Shown here: positions 34,230 to 43,615 of the stretch, piece after piece | Layout: every line of letters starts with the position of its first letter | Numbering within the stretch: position 1 is the first letter of the stretch | NCBI RefSeq assembly: GCF_004104015.1 | Contig: NZ_RYFV01000004.1 | Coordinates: forward strand, 1 to 64,000 | Length of the DNA: 64,000 nt | Direction: 5' to 3' | From: Actinomyces oricola | GTDB lineage: Bacteria > Actinomycetota > Actinomycetes > Actinomycetales > Actinomycetaceae | Translations under genes and position numbers: made by a program | The notes under the pieces: generated by a model | The model's input: only the letters and a program-made list of their open reading frames with translations | The model's database searches: none | Told to the model about the DNA's origin: nothing

Positions 34230-36371
34230 TCAGCTAATGCAATTGCCTTCGGCGTCAAAGCTATTGCGGTGGCCCTCCTCGCCGAAGATCGGCTCGAAGG
34301 GGGCTTTGAGCACCCACCAGTCCCGATCCTGGTTGAACTCGCCGCAAGCGGTAATTCGGTACACCGAGGCCTCCCCCGAGGAGGCGACTAGCTCAAAACC
34401 GGTGGAGGTGTCCACATTGTAGAGGCCCGGGGAGCGCTCCTCGACGTCTATGCCGGGGACGGTGCCGGCCGGGGCGGCGTAGTAGTAGCCGATCCGGTAG
34501 TGCCTGACCACCTCGCAGATGCGCGGGTCCGTGTCGAGGTCGACGAAGTGCTCGGCCAGCAGCAGGGCGTCGGTGTCCAGTGGCCGATAGGTCATGTGAG
34601 GGAAGACCGAGCGCAGGCCGGCCATGACCTGAGCGTAGGCGGCGCCGGCGGCGGGGTCCCCCAGGACCATGAGCGTGGGGTCTGTGCGACCGCGCAGGGA
34701 GGTGATCATTTCCGCCTCCTCGGTGTTCAAGATGCGCACCAGAACCAAGGAGCTCGGGTCGTAGGAAGAGCCTGAGACGTCGTAGCGGCCTGGGGAGGCC
34801 CCGAGCCCAGCGGCTAGGAGCACCAGCGCGCAGCACACGGCCACCACCTCCCGGGGGCGGCGCAGGCGGACTCGTAGGGTTCTGCCCCCAATGCTCCAGT
34901 TCACCTCGTGACCGGCCCTGCCCTCCACCCTCTGGAGCGCCTTCTCCACGCAGGCCGCCGCCATCAGGGCGATCGCCGGGATAATGAGGGGGATAATGCG
35001 GTAGGGGTCGTTGTACCACAGACCAGTCAGGGCGGTCAGCGGCCCCAGCGGCAGGTAAGCGGCCACCAGCAGCATCATGGGCAGGCCCCACGCCCAGGCG
35101 ATCCAGCGCTGCTCCCGCTCCCTGCAGGTGATCACCAGCCCGGCGCAAATGACGAGGACCTGCACCAGCTGAGTCAGAACCATCCCAGCGCCACCACTGC
35201 CGAAGGGCCACAGGGTGACCATGGAGCGCAAGCGATTGAACAGGTTCGTGACCCCCGCATAGTTGGGACGGGCCAGCCTCGCCATGAGGTTCGGCTCGGC
35301 AGCGGCCAGGGCCACAATCCCCAGCACTATGAGGCAGGCGGAGGCCAGCAGAAGTATGCGCGTCCGGGCCCCCACCCGGCGCCACACGAAGCGGTGGACA
35401 ACCCCCACAATGGTCACGAGCAGGGGCAAGCCGGTCAGGAGGATTGAGACAAGGGCGGTCGGATAGGTACTGACAGCACCCGCCAGAGAGGCGAGGAAGG
35501 CGAGCAGGCCCAGAAGCGCGCGCCGTCGTCCGGCCTCACCGGTCATCCGCAGCAGGCGCACCGCCCGGCACAGCAGGGCCAGGGTCGCCGGCAGGACCGC
35601 GTAGCCCAGGGCGTTGGGCCACAACTGGCGGTAGGCGAGCATGAACACCGGGTAGGAGGGAAGGAGCGCCGTGGTCAGGACAGCGACCGTAGGCGCCCAC
35701 CGGGACCTGGGGAAGGCCTCGCGTGCGAGTCCGGCAATGCCCAGGACCCAGATGAGGGGCACCAGGACCACGAGCACATTGGTGACCTCCACAATGTGAT
35801 CAGGGCCGGCGACGGCGGCAACCAGGGCGTGCCACATGAGCGGGTAGTAGGCGGGGATGGCCCGCAGACTAAAGGACCACGAGGCACCGGTGAGCAGGGA
35901 GGCGTCGCCGGTTTGGGTAATGGTCCAGGCGAGGTTGTAGTGGAACACCGAGTCGATCTGCTGAGCGGGCAGCGCCGGATCCCACTGGTCGACAATGGGC
36001 AGGGCGGTGAGCAGGGCGGTCACCAGGCAGGCCGCCAAGGTCAAACCGGTGGCGCCCGGAGGCGGTGAGATGAGAGCAACCGGGGGTGAGGCGGTCAAAC
36101 GCCCCAGAACCACTCGCGCTATGAGGGCCACGGCGAGAAGAACCACCACCGTGCCCGCCATAAGACTCATGAGGTTGAAGTGCACATCGAGGGCGCCCAG
36201 CACGAGCCCGACAGCGGCCATCACCCCCAAGGACAGCGGCGGCGCGGTCGCCACCGACAGGAAGCCGCGAAAGCCGATAATCCGCAGCACCAGGTAGCCG
36301 GGGACGGTCAGCAGGAGCATGAGCATCAGGGCGTACCCGCTAAGAGGAGCCCATGCGGTAAGGACAGACAT
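34230..36371 (-). CDS. Large membrane protein, DUF6541-like (paralogue 3 of 3)
   Basis: A 713-residue polytopic protein with about 13 spans and an external C-terminal domain. It shares the RITAC motif with paralogues 1 and 2, then continues for about 40 more residues (GEFNQDRDWWVLKAPFEP) to a unique end; a GxxAAG-type loop and IDQWD are also present. The start ATG 36371 (MSVLTAWAPL) is chosen because GGGAG lies 9 bases upstream and the next residues form the first span; an earlier start at 36455 is less likely. Probable GT-C-type sugar transferase or related glycan assembly protein. Single gene, convergent with the glycosyltransferase. Confidence 0.7.
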   Translation of the reverse strand: MSVLTAWAPLSGYALMLMLLLTVPGYLVLRIIGFRGFLSVATAPPLSLGVMAAVGLVLGALDVHFNLMSLMAGTVVVLLAVALIARVVLGRLTASPPVALISPPPGATGLTLAACLVTALLTALPIVDQWDPALPAQQIDSVFHYNLAWTITQTGDASLLTGASWSFSLRAIPAYYPLMWHALVAAVAGPDHIVEVTNVLVVLVPLIWVLGIAGLAREAFPRSRWAPTVAVLTTALLPSYPVFMLAYRQLWPNALGYAVLPATLALLCRAVRLLRMTGEAGRRRALLGLLAFLASLAGAVSTYPTALVSILLTGLPLLVTIVGVVHRFVWRRVGARTRILLLASACLIVLGIVALAAAEPNLMARLARPNYAGVTNLFNRLRSMVTLWPFGSGGAGMVLTQLVQVLVICAGLVITCREREQRWIAWAWGLPMMLLVAAYLPLGPLTALTGLWYNDPYRIIPLIIPAIALMAAACVEKALQRVEGRAGHEVNWSIGGRTLRVRLRRPREVVAVCCALVLLAAGLGASPGRYDVSGSSYDPSSLVLVRILNTEEAEMITSLRGRTDPTLMVLGDPAAGAAYAQVMAGLRSVFPHMTYRPLDTDALLLAEHFVDLDTDPRICEVVRHYRIGYYYAAPAGTVPGIDVEERSPGLYNVDTSTGFELVASSGEASVYRITACGEFNQDRDWWVLKAPFEPIFGEEGHRNSFDAEGNCIS

Positions 36372-36739
36372 TCTTCGGTGCTCCCAGTAGCAGCTCAGAA
36401 CCTGAAACATCGTCACCTTAGCGGACAGACCGCCCCACGACTTCCACAGCGGCATCCGTAACCCACCGCCGCCGGTGGGTTACGGGGCCAGAAGGCGCTG
36501 AATGCCGCCACAAAGCGGCCTGGCCGCAGGAGCGCACCGAGTCGGACCGGTGCACAATGAGAGCGACCTCTCCCCCAACACGCACTCCCCTTCCTTGCCC
36601 TGGGCGACATCCACTGACCATTTAAGGATAGGTGGACGTCGCACAAGGCAAGCACAAAACATAGGCAGAAGAGGAAGGATCGGAAGAGGGATGAGAGGAT
36701 GGGCGGCTGACGGCGGTCGGGCCGTACCCGCACACCCCG
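36372..36739. other. Intergenic region with a 13-bp perfect stem-loop
   Basis: 368 bases between two minus-strand genes. It contains a strong stem-loop at 36456-36485 and a weaker inverted repeat (GACATCCAC 36606-36614 with GTGGACGTC 36632-36640, one mismatch) around an AT-richer stretch TTTAAGGATA. The AT-rich stretch may hold a promoter. No convincing gene. Confidence 0.45.
36456..36485. terminator. 13-bp stem-loop with 4-base loop
   Basis: CCGTAACCCACCG (36456-36468), loop CCGC, CGGTGGGTTACGG (36473-36485): a perfect stem. It lies about 255 bases beyond the stop of the minus-strand glycosyltransferase operon and 85 bases before the start of the next minus-strand gene. It could be a late terminator or a leader structure of that gene. 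Confidence 0.5.
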
Positions 36740-37843
36740 TTAGCCGGTGGCCCCGGTGAGGACGTCGCGCACCGTGCGCGCCCGGTCGGCCCAGGTGTTG
36801 GACTCCGCCATCCTCCCGGCGGCCCCGGCCCGGTCCGCGACCTCCTGGGGGTGGTCGCGCAAGTGGATCAGGAGGTTGGTCAAGGCCGAGCGCTCGTGGT
36901 CGACCACCCACCCCACGCCATTGGCCTCCACGATTCTGCCCGCCTCGGTGCCCCGGGTGGCGATAATCGGCCGCCCATACCCGATGTACTCGAAAAGCTT
37001 GACCGGCACCGCAATGTCACGGTAGGCGGATGGACGTACCGCGAGGACGCCAATATGGCTGCCCGCGTAGAGGGGGGCCAGCTCGCCGGCATGCTTGTGG
37101 TGCACGCTGACTGCGGCACTGGAGAGCTCCGGCATGGTGTGCACAGCCGCCTGCCACTGCTCGGGGCGGGTCACCAGGTCCAGGTGCACCCCGGGGACCG
37201 AGGTGAGGGACTGGAGGAACACGCCCAGGTCGTAGTGGCCGCCCAGTCCCCCTACGTAGACCAGGTTGAGCCCGTCGCCCCGCGGCGGCAGCCCCAGCAC
37301 TCGGCCGGGGTCGGTCGCCGGGGGCAGTGCGGAGAAGGAGTCCCCCCCTCCGAGGCCGACCAGCTTGGACATGGGCTCGGAGGGCAGAAAGAAATGGACC
37401 TTATTGCGCCGATAGCCGACCAGGTCAAGACGTTGTAGGGCCGGGATCAGTGCCCCGCGCACGCCGCTGCTGCGCGTCTCGGGGACCCGCCAGTAGGCGT
37501 CCCGGTAGAACACTCCCACCGGGACGCGATGCCGGTGGGCCTGCCGCATAATGGCGTAGTCGAGCCGCGGCGCGAAACCGTCCTTGACGCTGGTGGCCAG
37601 GGCGTTGGGCTGGGTGGAGTTCTCCGAGTAGAGCAGTTCAAGGCGCGTGCCGGCGCGCAGCCGGGAGCGCAGGTCGCGCAACGCGGCCCGGCGCTGAGCC
37701 ACGGTGCCGGTGAGGTCAACGACCTCGTAACCGAGGTCCATGAAGGCCTGGCGCATCCTCAAGGGCCGTAGCCGGGAGGCGGCGGTCGGATTGGGGTCCA
37801 GTGGGTAGGGGGCGTGGAAGGCCATGAGCGGAGGACTGCTCAC
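36740..37843 (-). CDS. GT-B (family 4-like) glycosyltransferase
   Basis: A 367-residue cytosolic GT-B enzyme, starting MSSPPLMAFHAPYPLDPNPTA. C-terminal donor-site segment: FEYIGYGRPIIATRGTEAGR. The GTG start overlaps the upstream stop (GTGA, 37840-37843) and GGAGGTGA lies a few bases before it, so translation is coupled. Last of a minus-strand unit: flippase, GT, GT. Sugar specificity unknown. Confidence 0.82.
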   Translation of the reverse strand: MSSPPLMAFHAPYPLDPNPTAASRLRPLRMRQAFMDLGYEVVDLTGTVAQRRAALRDLRSRLRAGTRLELLYSENSTQPNALATSVKDGFAPRLDYAIMRQAHRHRVPVGVFYRDAYWRVPETRSSGVRGALIPALQRLDLVGYRRNKVHFFLPSEPMSKLVGLGGGDSFSALPPATDPGRVLGLPPRGDGLNLVYVGGLGGHYDLGVFLQSLTSVPGVHLDLVTRPEQWQAAVHTMPELSSAAVSVHHKHAGELAPLYAGSHIGVLAVRPSAYRDIAVPVKLFEYIGYGRPIIATRGTEAGRIVEANGVGWVVDHERSALTNLLIHLRDHPQEVADRAGAAGRMAESNTWADRARTVRDVLTGATG

Positions 37844-39144
37844 TGCTCACCTCCGGGGACGAGCCCCTGGGCCAGCTCCAGGAGGTGGTCGGCCAGGTCG
37901 GGGTACTGCGCAGCGGCATTGAACTCATCTCGCCAGGTGGTGTGGGCGGCCGTGCGCATGTGCCGGTAGCGGTCCTCACTGGCGTCGGCAATGTCCGCAA
38001 TGGCGCGGGCAATGTCGTGGCCGGTGGCGGCGGCCGGCACGAGGCGGCCGTTGACGCCGTCGGCGACGATCTCCCGAACGCCCCCCACATCGGTGGCCAC
38101 AACGGGCAGGGCGGCGGCCATGGCCTCCATTATCGACACCGGCACCCCCTCACCGGAGGAGGTGTTGACCAGCATGGAGTAGCCCTCCTGGGCCAGTAGG
38201 CGGCGCACCCGGCTATTGGGCACATAGCCGAGCAGTTCGATATGAGCACCAGGGGCCTGTTCCTCGGCGTAGGCGCGCAGCGCCGTCAGGCGCTCCTGGT
38301 TGCGCTCACCAATGTGGGTCCAGCGCACCGCGCGGCCGGCGCGGTCAAGGACCCCCACGGCATCGGCCATGCGCTCGACCCGCTTGTAAGGAGCCAGGTG
38401 GGAGCAGGTCACCAGGTGCAGTGGTTCACGGCGGGCCGACCCGGGTATTGGCCCGGTGTCCGCCGGCCCCACCGATGGGGGCACTCCCAGGTGGCGCACA
38501 CTCACGGCCGCGGCCCTCCCGTTGCCGCGATAGGGCTCCAGGAATGCGGCGGCGTACTGGGAGATCGGGTAGATCTCGTCCAGACCGCTCACGAGCCGGC
38601 GGCGGGCGGGCACATGTTCTTGGGGGGCGTCGGCCTCGTCGACGTCGTAGGCGTGAGCCCGTGACACGGCGATGACGGGACGATCGTGGGTGGCGCGCAG
38701 CATTTGGGCCAGGCCGGCGCAGTGGTGCAGCCAGTACGCGTAGGCCAGGAAGGGGCGGCCGGCCAGCCGCTCACGGTAGAGGCGGGTGCGGGTGAACAGT
38801 TCGTGGCGCCACAGCACGTCAACGGCGAAGTGGAGCTCGCGCACCGCACAGGTGGGGTTGGATTTCCCGGCCGGGCGCTCCACCCGCCCGGGACCGATGA
38901 GCAGCCGGCGGGCATAGCGCGCGGCGCGCTGCTTCCACGTCCGACCGTCATTGAGGGGCAGCAGGACGGCGGTCACATTGGCCGGCATGGTGCGGGTCTT
39001 CGTGGCCCCCACCCCCAGCCGCATGGGCACCACCCACACGGACTCAAAGCGTTGGGCGAGATAGTCGATCTCCTGCTCGAAGAACTCCTCACCGGTCTCA
39101 AAGGGGTAATAGTCGGTGAAGACCACCAGGGGCACCTGGGACAC
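37840..39144 (-). CDS. Family 4 (GT-B) glycosyltransferase
   Basis: A 434-residue cytosolic glycosyltransferase. YYPFETGEEFFEQEI at the N-terminus and EGVPVSIMEAMAAALP (E-x7-E donor site) with VVATDVGGVREIV at the C-terminus place it in GT4. I chose GTG 39144 because GAGGTGA sits about 6 bases upstream; GTG 39150 is only one base from it. It lies 55 bases after the flippase gene and overlaps the next GT by GTGA. Confidence 0.85.
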   Translation of the reverse strand: MSQVPLVVFTDYYPFETGEEFFEQEIDYLAQRFESVWVVPMRLGVGATKTRTMPANVTAVLLPLNDGRTWKQRAARYARRLLIGPGRVERPAGKSNPTCAVRELHFAVDVLWRHELFTRTRLYRERLAGRPFLAYAYWLHHCAGLAQMLRATHDRPVIAVSRAHAYDVDEADAPQEHVPARRRLVSGLDEIYPISQYAAAFLEPYRGNGRAAAVSVRHLGVPPSVGPADTGPIPGSARREPLHLVTCSHLAPYKRVERMADAVGVLDRAGRAVRWTHIGERNQERLTALRAYAEEQAPGAHIELLGYVPNSRVRRLLAQEGYSMLVNTSSGEGVPVSIMEAMAAALPVVATDVGGVREIVADGVNGRLVPAAATGHDIARAIADIADASEDRYRHMRTAAHTTWRDEFNAAAQYPDLADHLLELAQGLVPGGEQ

Positions 39145-39199
39145 CTGCACTCACCTCACTGCTCACACGGCGCCTCGCGCCTGGCCGTCACCGTCATTG

Positions 39200-40573
39200 T
39201 CACACGCCGTCACCGGCTTGGGCGCCGGAGCGCGCACCGCTGCCAGTCGGGTCGCCGGTCAGGTCAGCGCCCCCAGCGCCCGTGCGGTCGCCGCGGTCGA
39301 AGCTGCGGGCCGCGGCCAGCGCCATGACCACCATGCCCGCTAGCAGGGCCGCCATGAGCCACCCCAAGACAATGATTGAGGTCATGAGCTCCAGGGGGCT
39401 CAGCCACATCCAGGTCAGGGGTGCCACGCAGTAGACCACCGCAAAACCCAACAGTTGGCTCTGCTTCTCAGTGACTACGAAAATATTGGATACCGGGGAG
39501 GTGAGCACGTTCATGAACAGCCATGGCGTCAGTGCCCGGGCGTAGTAGCCGGCGTCGTGCCAGGTAGAGCCGAAAACCAGGGGGAAGAGCCAGGGCGCCA
39601 GAATGTACAGCAGCGTAAAAGGCCCCAGGGCCGCCAGGAAGGCGCGCATCAGGACGGTGCGCACCAGTGGTGTCATGGCGCCGGGCTCAATATCGGAGAG
39701 TTTCTTGAGGAAGACCTGGGCTATTGAACCGGCAATGAGCCCCACCGGCACCTGCATAATGGCCCAAGCCAGCTGGAACTGCCCCAGGGCCGCCACTGAG
39801 GCCGCCCCAATGAGCAGATTAAGGCCGTTGTTGCGCAGCGAGTCGACAATGGCGTTGGGGCCGTTGAGCAGTGGCATTCTGCGGTAGCGGTAGGCCATGG
39901 CCCGCAGGCCAGGGGCGCCGTCGCCCAAGGGCTGGCGCAGTTCGGGTGTGCGCCGCCACAGCCCGGCCAGGGTGATGAACTGGCCAAGAATAGTGCCAAT
40001 GACAATGGCCGCCAGGCCCCCGTGCAGCAGCAGGCCCATGCCCAGCTGGCAGCCCGCAGTCGCAGTGGACTGCAGCACCCGGTTCTTGGCAATGGCGCCG
40101 AAGCGCCCTTGACGAGTGAGCCAGTACTGCAGGTTTGCGATCTGGGCGACCAGGAAGACGGTCAGGCCGGAAACCATGAGCCACCAGGTCAGGGCCTCCG
40201 AGTGGTGGTAGTGGTCGTGCAGTAGTTGAGCCCCCACCACGCACACCAAGGAGGTCAGCAGGGAGGAGGCGATAATGCAGCGTGAGGCCAGCCGCAACAG
40301 GACGCGGGCGGCCAGGTCGCTCTTGGGCAGCATAATGGCCAGGTCGAAGCGCATGGCCGCGAAAGTGATAACAAAACCGGTGATAGAGCCGTAGACGCCG
40401 AATAGGCCCTTGTCAACATCGGAGTAGACGCGCGCAATGAAGACCTGGAGCACCAGGGTAATGACCTGGGCGGTCGCCGTGCCGGACACCAGGGTGAGGA
40501 TGGCGCCGAGCACGGGGCTGCGACGCCCCAGCTCACGCCATGTCTGGGAGATCGAGCGGGCCATGTGCGCCAT
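39200..40573 (-). CDS. Oligosaccharide flippase (Wzx/MOP family), second copy
   Basis: A 457-residue protein with about 12 spans. The first reads LTLVSGTATAQVITLVLQVF followed by IARVYS, the MOP/RfbX signature. The start at 40573 gives the conserved opening; the frame stays open to 40702, but that would overlap the divergent gene's start codon and would add a low-complexity Ala/Thr/Ile stretch. First gene of a minus-strand unit with two glycosyltransferases, divergent from the asparagine-synthetase-like gene. Probably exports the lipid-linked unit made with the diacetamido-uronate sugar; this is inferred from position. Confidence 0.85.
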   Translation of the reverse strand: MAHMARSISQTWRELGRRSPVLGAILTLVSGTATAQVITLVLQVFIARVYSDVDKGLFGVYGSITGFVITFAAMRFDLAIMLPKSDLAARVLLRLASRCIIASSLLTSLVCVVGAQLLHDHYHHSEALTWWLMVSGLTVFLVAQIANLQYWLTRQGRFGAIAKNRVLQSTATAGCQLGMGLLLHGGLAAIVIGTILGQFITLAGLWRRTPELRQPLGDGAPGLRAMAYRYRRMPLLNGPNAIVDSLRNNGLNLLIGAASVAALGQFQLAWAIMQVPVGLIAGSIAQVFLKKLSDIEPGAMTPLVRTVLMRAFLAALGPFTLLYILAPWLFPLVFGSTWHDAGYYARALTPWLFMNVLTSPVSNIFVVTEKQSQLLGFAVVYCVAPLTWMWLSPLELMTSIIVLGWLMAALLAGMVVMALAAARSFDRGDRTGAGGADLTGDPTGSGARSGAQAGDGV

Positions 40574-40700
40574 TGAACCACGCCCGCCCCGAGCGGCCAC
40601 CACCGCACCGGCGATGGTGGTAGCGATGGCGATGGTGGTGGCGATAATGAACGGGCGCTGCCGTGCGCGGCGCCTCGCCCCGCACACAGTCAGGAGCCCC

Positions 40701-42293
40701 ATGGAGCACTACCGTCTGGAGTTGACCTCCTCCACGTGGACCGGCGACGCCACCGGCCACACCCGCCTGTGGCGCCCCTACCGGGCGACCTGGGACACGG
40801 AGCGGGACGCCACCGCCGCCCCGCGGGATCTGAGCGGGGAGTGGACGCGGATCACAACCGACGGCGGCACTGTGCGCCTGACCACCGACCGCCTCCGCTC
40901 CCACCACCTGCTCTTCGCCCACGTGGACGGCACCTGGGTGGTCAGTGACGATCCGGTGCGCATGCGGGCCCTGATTCCCTCCTGGCGGCGCGACACCGAG
41001 GCCTGCGAGGTCTTCCGGCACACCGGCTTCACCGTGGGCACCCGCACCCTGGTGCGCGGGGTGGGCGCTACTCCGGCGGCCAGCACTGTCGAGCTGCGGC
41101 CGGACGGCTCATGGGACCAGGCCCTGTGGCAGGACTACTGTTACACCAGTCCTGAGGTGACCCGGGCCGAGGATTTCTCCGAGCGCTTTTCCCGGGCAAT
41201 GGACCTGGTGGTGGGGCGCCTACTGGAGCGCGCCGGGGACCGTCAGCTGGTGGTGCCACTGTCGGGCGGATTGGACTCGCGACTGCTGGCGGCGTGGCTG
41301 GTGCGCCTGGGCGCACCCAGGGTGGTGACCTTCACCTACGGCAAACCGGGCGGCCGGGAGGGGGTGATCTCCCGCCAAGTCGCCAGGGCGCTGGGGTTGC
41401 CGTGGTTCAGTGTCGACCTTGACCCGGCACGGGTGGCGCGGGCCTGGGCCAGTCCCGAGGGGGCGAACTTCCAGGAGCTGACCTGGGGCCTGACCTCGCT
41501 GCCCCACGTTCAGGACTGGTACGCCCTGCGCGCCATCCACCGCGACACCCTGGTGGAGCATGACGCAATCTTCATCCCCGGGCACACCATTGTGGGCAAC
41601 ACTCACGACGAGGACGTCCTGGAGCGGGACTCGGCCCCCACCCGTGAAGAAGTCCTCACCCTCATTGCCCGGCATCACGCCTCCCTTCAGGGCCGGCCGG
41701 GGTCCTTCCGCAACCTTCCACTGCTGCGCCAAGAAGTGGTGCGCGCCGGCCGGGAGTGCTCCTGGCCGGGGCCGCGCGCCGCCCAGGAACTCATTGAGTG
41801 GTTCAACCTGCGCGAGCGCCAGGCCAAGTACATTAACAACTCGATGAAGGGCTACGAGGCCTTTGACTATGGCTGGGCCCTGCCCATGCTCGACAATGAG
41901 ATATGGGCCTGCTGGCTCTCAGGATCCCAGGAGTTGACCAGCACTCGGCAGTGGTACGCGGACTTCACCGCACAGGCCTTCGACTCAGTCGTCGGCACGG
42001 CCCCCGCCGGCACAACCCCTGAGCTCTTCACCGCGCCCCGCACCCATCTGCCTCCGACCCCTCGAAGGGCGGCACTGGCGGTGCTGCGCGCCACCGGCGG
42101 GGACCGGCTGTTGTCCCGCTACCGCTCAGTGCGCACCATGCTGAACCACCCCATGGCCTTCGAGGCCTTCGCGGTAGGCCTCCCGCGATCCACGCAGGCG
42201 CTGCGCATGGCCGCGGGGGCCACGAGCCTGGGCCTGTGGGCGAACCTATTCCTGGCCAACGCCTGGGGTGCGGACCTGGTTCCCCCGGACTGA
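40701..42293 (+). CDS. Asparagine-synthetase-like amidotransferase homologue
   Basis: A 530-residue protein of the AsnB family. The synthetase domain has the PP-loop LSGGLDSRLLAAW (about 187-199) that binds ATP, and EGVISRQVARALG after it. The N-terminal part resembles a class II glutaminase domain in layout (LRSHHLLFAHVDG, then WVVSDDPVRMR) but starts MEHYRLEL, so the catalytic Cys2 is missing. It could use free ammonia, or join or transfer something other than an amide. Such homologues occur in O-antigen loci with acetamido-uronates, where they are proposed to make uronamides (WbpS in P. aeruginosa). AGGAG lies 5 bases before the ATG. Not a housekeeping asparagine synthetase by context. Confidence 0.75.
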   Translation: MEHYRLELTSSTWTGDATGHTRLWRPYRATWDTERDATAAPRDLSGEWTRITTDGGTVRLTTDRLRSHHLLFAHVDGTWVVSDDPVRMRALIPSWRRDTEACEVFRHTGFTVGTRTLVRGVGATPAASTVELRPDGSWDQALWQDYCYTSPEVTRAEDFSERFSRAMDLVVGRLLERAGDRQLVVPLSGGLDSRLLAAWLVRLGAPRVVTFTYGKPGGREGVISRQVARALGLPWFSVDLDPARVARAWASPEGANFQELTWGLTSLPHVQDWYALRAIHRDTLVEHDAIFIPGHTIVGNTHDEDVLERDSAPTREEVLTLIARHHASLQGRPGSFRNLPLLRQEVVRAGRECSWPGPRAAQELIEWFNLRERQAKYINNSMKGYEAFDYGWALPMLDNEIWACWLSGSQELTSTRQWYADFTAQAFDSVVGTAPAGTTPELFTAPRTHLPPTPRRAALAVLRATGGDRLLSRYRSVRTMLNHPMAFEAFAVGLPRSTQALRMAAGATSLGLWANLFLANAWGADLVPPD

Positions 42294-42608
42294 GCGCCTC
42301 CCCGCTGGGGGCGTGCTCGGCGGGCACAGCCCTGTCAATGCAGTCCCGTCAATGCAGTCCCGTCAATACAGCTCCGTCGAATACGGGGCCCGCCGGATGC
42401 GCCCCACCGGGCGTGGCCTTGTCAGATGCGGGATCCGCCACCCCCTGCCCGGAGCAGCCCCGCCCGGAGGCGGCCCGGTCTGGGATCCCCGGTCTGGGAT
42501 GCGCAACTCGCTCAACCGCCATGCTGGTGCACCGGAAGGGCCCCCGAGCGCCGGGCGGCCCGGGCTTGGCCGCGAGCCCGGGCTTGGCCGCGATGCGGGT
42601 CTACTGAC
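42294..42608. repeat. Convergent intergenic region with three short tandem repeats
   Basis: 315 bases between convergent genes. It holds three copies of a 14-base unit starting GTCAATGCAGTCCC (42334-42376, the third degenerate), two copies of a 13-base unit starting GGTCTGGGATCCC (42478 and 42491), and two copies of an 18-base unit starting CCCGGGCTTGGCCGCGA (42559-42576, 42577-42594). No gene is evident. Confidence 0.7.
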
Positions 42609-43607
42609 TTAATGCGGGCCCCCGAATACCGGGCGGCTCAGCAGGCGGTCGACGGCTGCGGCGGGCGAATGGTGCTCGGCCACCCACTGGCGGCCCCCAT
42701 TGACGCGCTCGCCGTTGAGCACCTGCCCCACCGCCTCGACAATCGCGTCCACGGCCTCGGCGGGTGCCACTGGCCCGGCGAGCACGGGGACGTCACGGGT
42801 GGTGGGGTGGGCGCCGTCGTACCACTGAGGGTTGAGGGCCATAATGAGGCTCACGCCGCTGCCGATCGCCTCCAGTTCAGAGACCCCCATGCAGCCCGTC
42901 ATCTGTCCGATGGCCGCTGTGCCTGAGGCAATCCACCGCACGTAGGCGCCATGGCCCATTTTGGGCAGTAGCTTGACCCCGTGCGCGGCCGCCTGCCCGG
43001 CGTCCTGCCCCCAGTCCAGCCCCTCCAGGAGGAGTGACCCGCCGTAGGCGCTTCGCAGGGCCGCCAGCACGGCGATCTGCATGGCGCCGCCCTTGGAGGC
43101 GTCCCAGCGCGAGGGGAAGAGGAAGCGCGCTGGGCCGTCGGCGGCTACCGCCTGTGGGATTTCGGTGGTGTCCACAATGACGGGCTGGAGGGTTGCCTCC
43201 TGGCGCAGTCCCGCCACATGCTCGGCCAGGTCGGGGGTGGTGTAGTAGACGTCGCACGCCTCAAGAACGGCGCGCCGAACCAGCGGGGCGTAGCGCTCCT
43301 CGTACTGGCGCTGGCGTATGTCACTGCCGTGAAGGTGGAGCACATAGGGGCGGCGCAGCCACCGGGTGTGGGCGGTGACGGTTGCGCCGTGCACGTCAAG
43401 CAGGTCGGTGCCCAGGGCGCGTCGAGCCAGTCCTGTTTCCCAGGCGGCGCCCCGCAGCGCCCGGCGCAGTGCCCGGGTGCGCGCCGACCAGCGGGGATCG
43501 GTGCGCGCCGTGTCGTACAGGCTCCAGTCCAGGCCCCGCGACCGGGCCTGGCGCACCAGGGCGCTGCCAATGCGGGCTATGTTGTTGACGTGGAGGACCT
43601 TCACCAC
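42609..43607 (-). CDS. GT-B (family 4-like) glycosyltransferase
   Basis: A 332-residue soluble protein beginning MVKVLHVNNIARIGSALVRQ. YVLHLHGSDIRQRQYEERY and GCMGVSELEAIGSGVSLI are typical of GT4-like enzymes with a short N-terminal domain. The GTG start is 8 bases after the upstream stop, and GAGGGGG overlaps that stop. Last gene of the wbpD-wbpE-wbpB-GT-GT unit. It probably adds a sugar onto the chain containing the diacetamido-uronate. Confidence 0.78.
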   Translation of the reverse strand: MVKVLHVNNIARIGSALVRQARSRGLDWSLYDTARTDPRWSARTRALRRALRGAAWETGLARRALGTDLLDVHGATVTAHTRWLRRPYVLHLHGSDIRQRQYEERYAPLVRRAVLEACDVYYTTPDLAEHVAGLRQEATLQPVIVDTTEIPQAVAADGPARFLFPSRWDASKGGAMQIAVLAALRSAYGGSLLLEGLDWGQDAGQAAAHGVKLLPKMGHGAYVRWIASGTAAIGQMTGCMGVSELEAIGSGVSLIMALNPQWYDGAHPTTRDVPVLAGPVAPAEAVDAIVEAVGQVLNGERVNGGRQWVAEHHSPAAAVDRLLSRPVFGGPH

Positions 43608-43615
43608 GGGCCCCC

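Noticed and set aside
39200-40702. Extended N-terminus of the second flippase up to 40702
   Set aside because: It would overlap the start codon of the divergent asparagine-synthetase-like gene and adds a repetitive Ala/Thr/Ile stretch. A start near 40573 leaves a promoter gap and fits the family.
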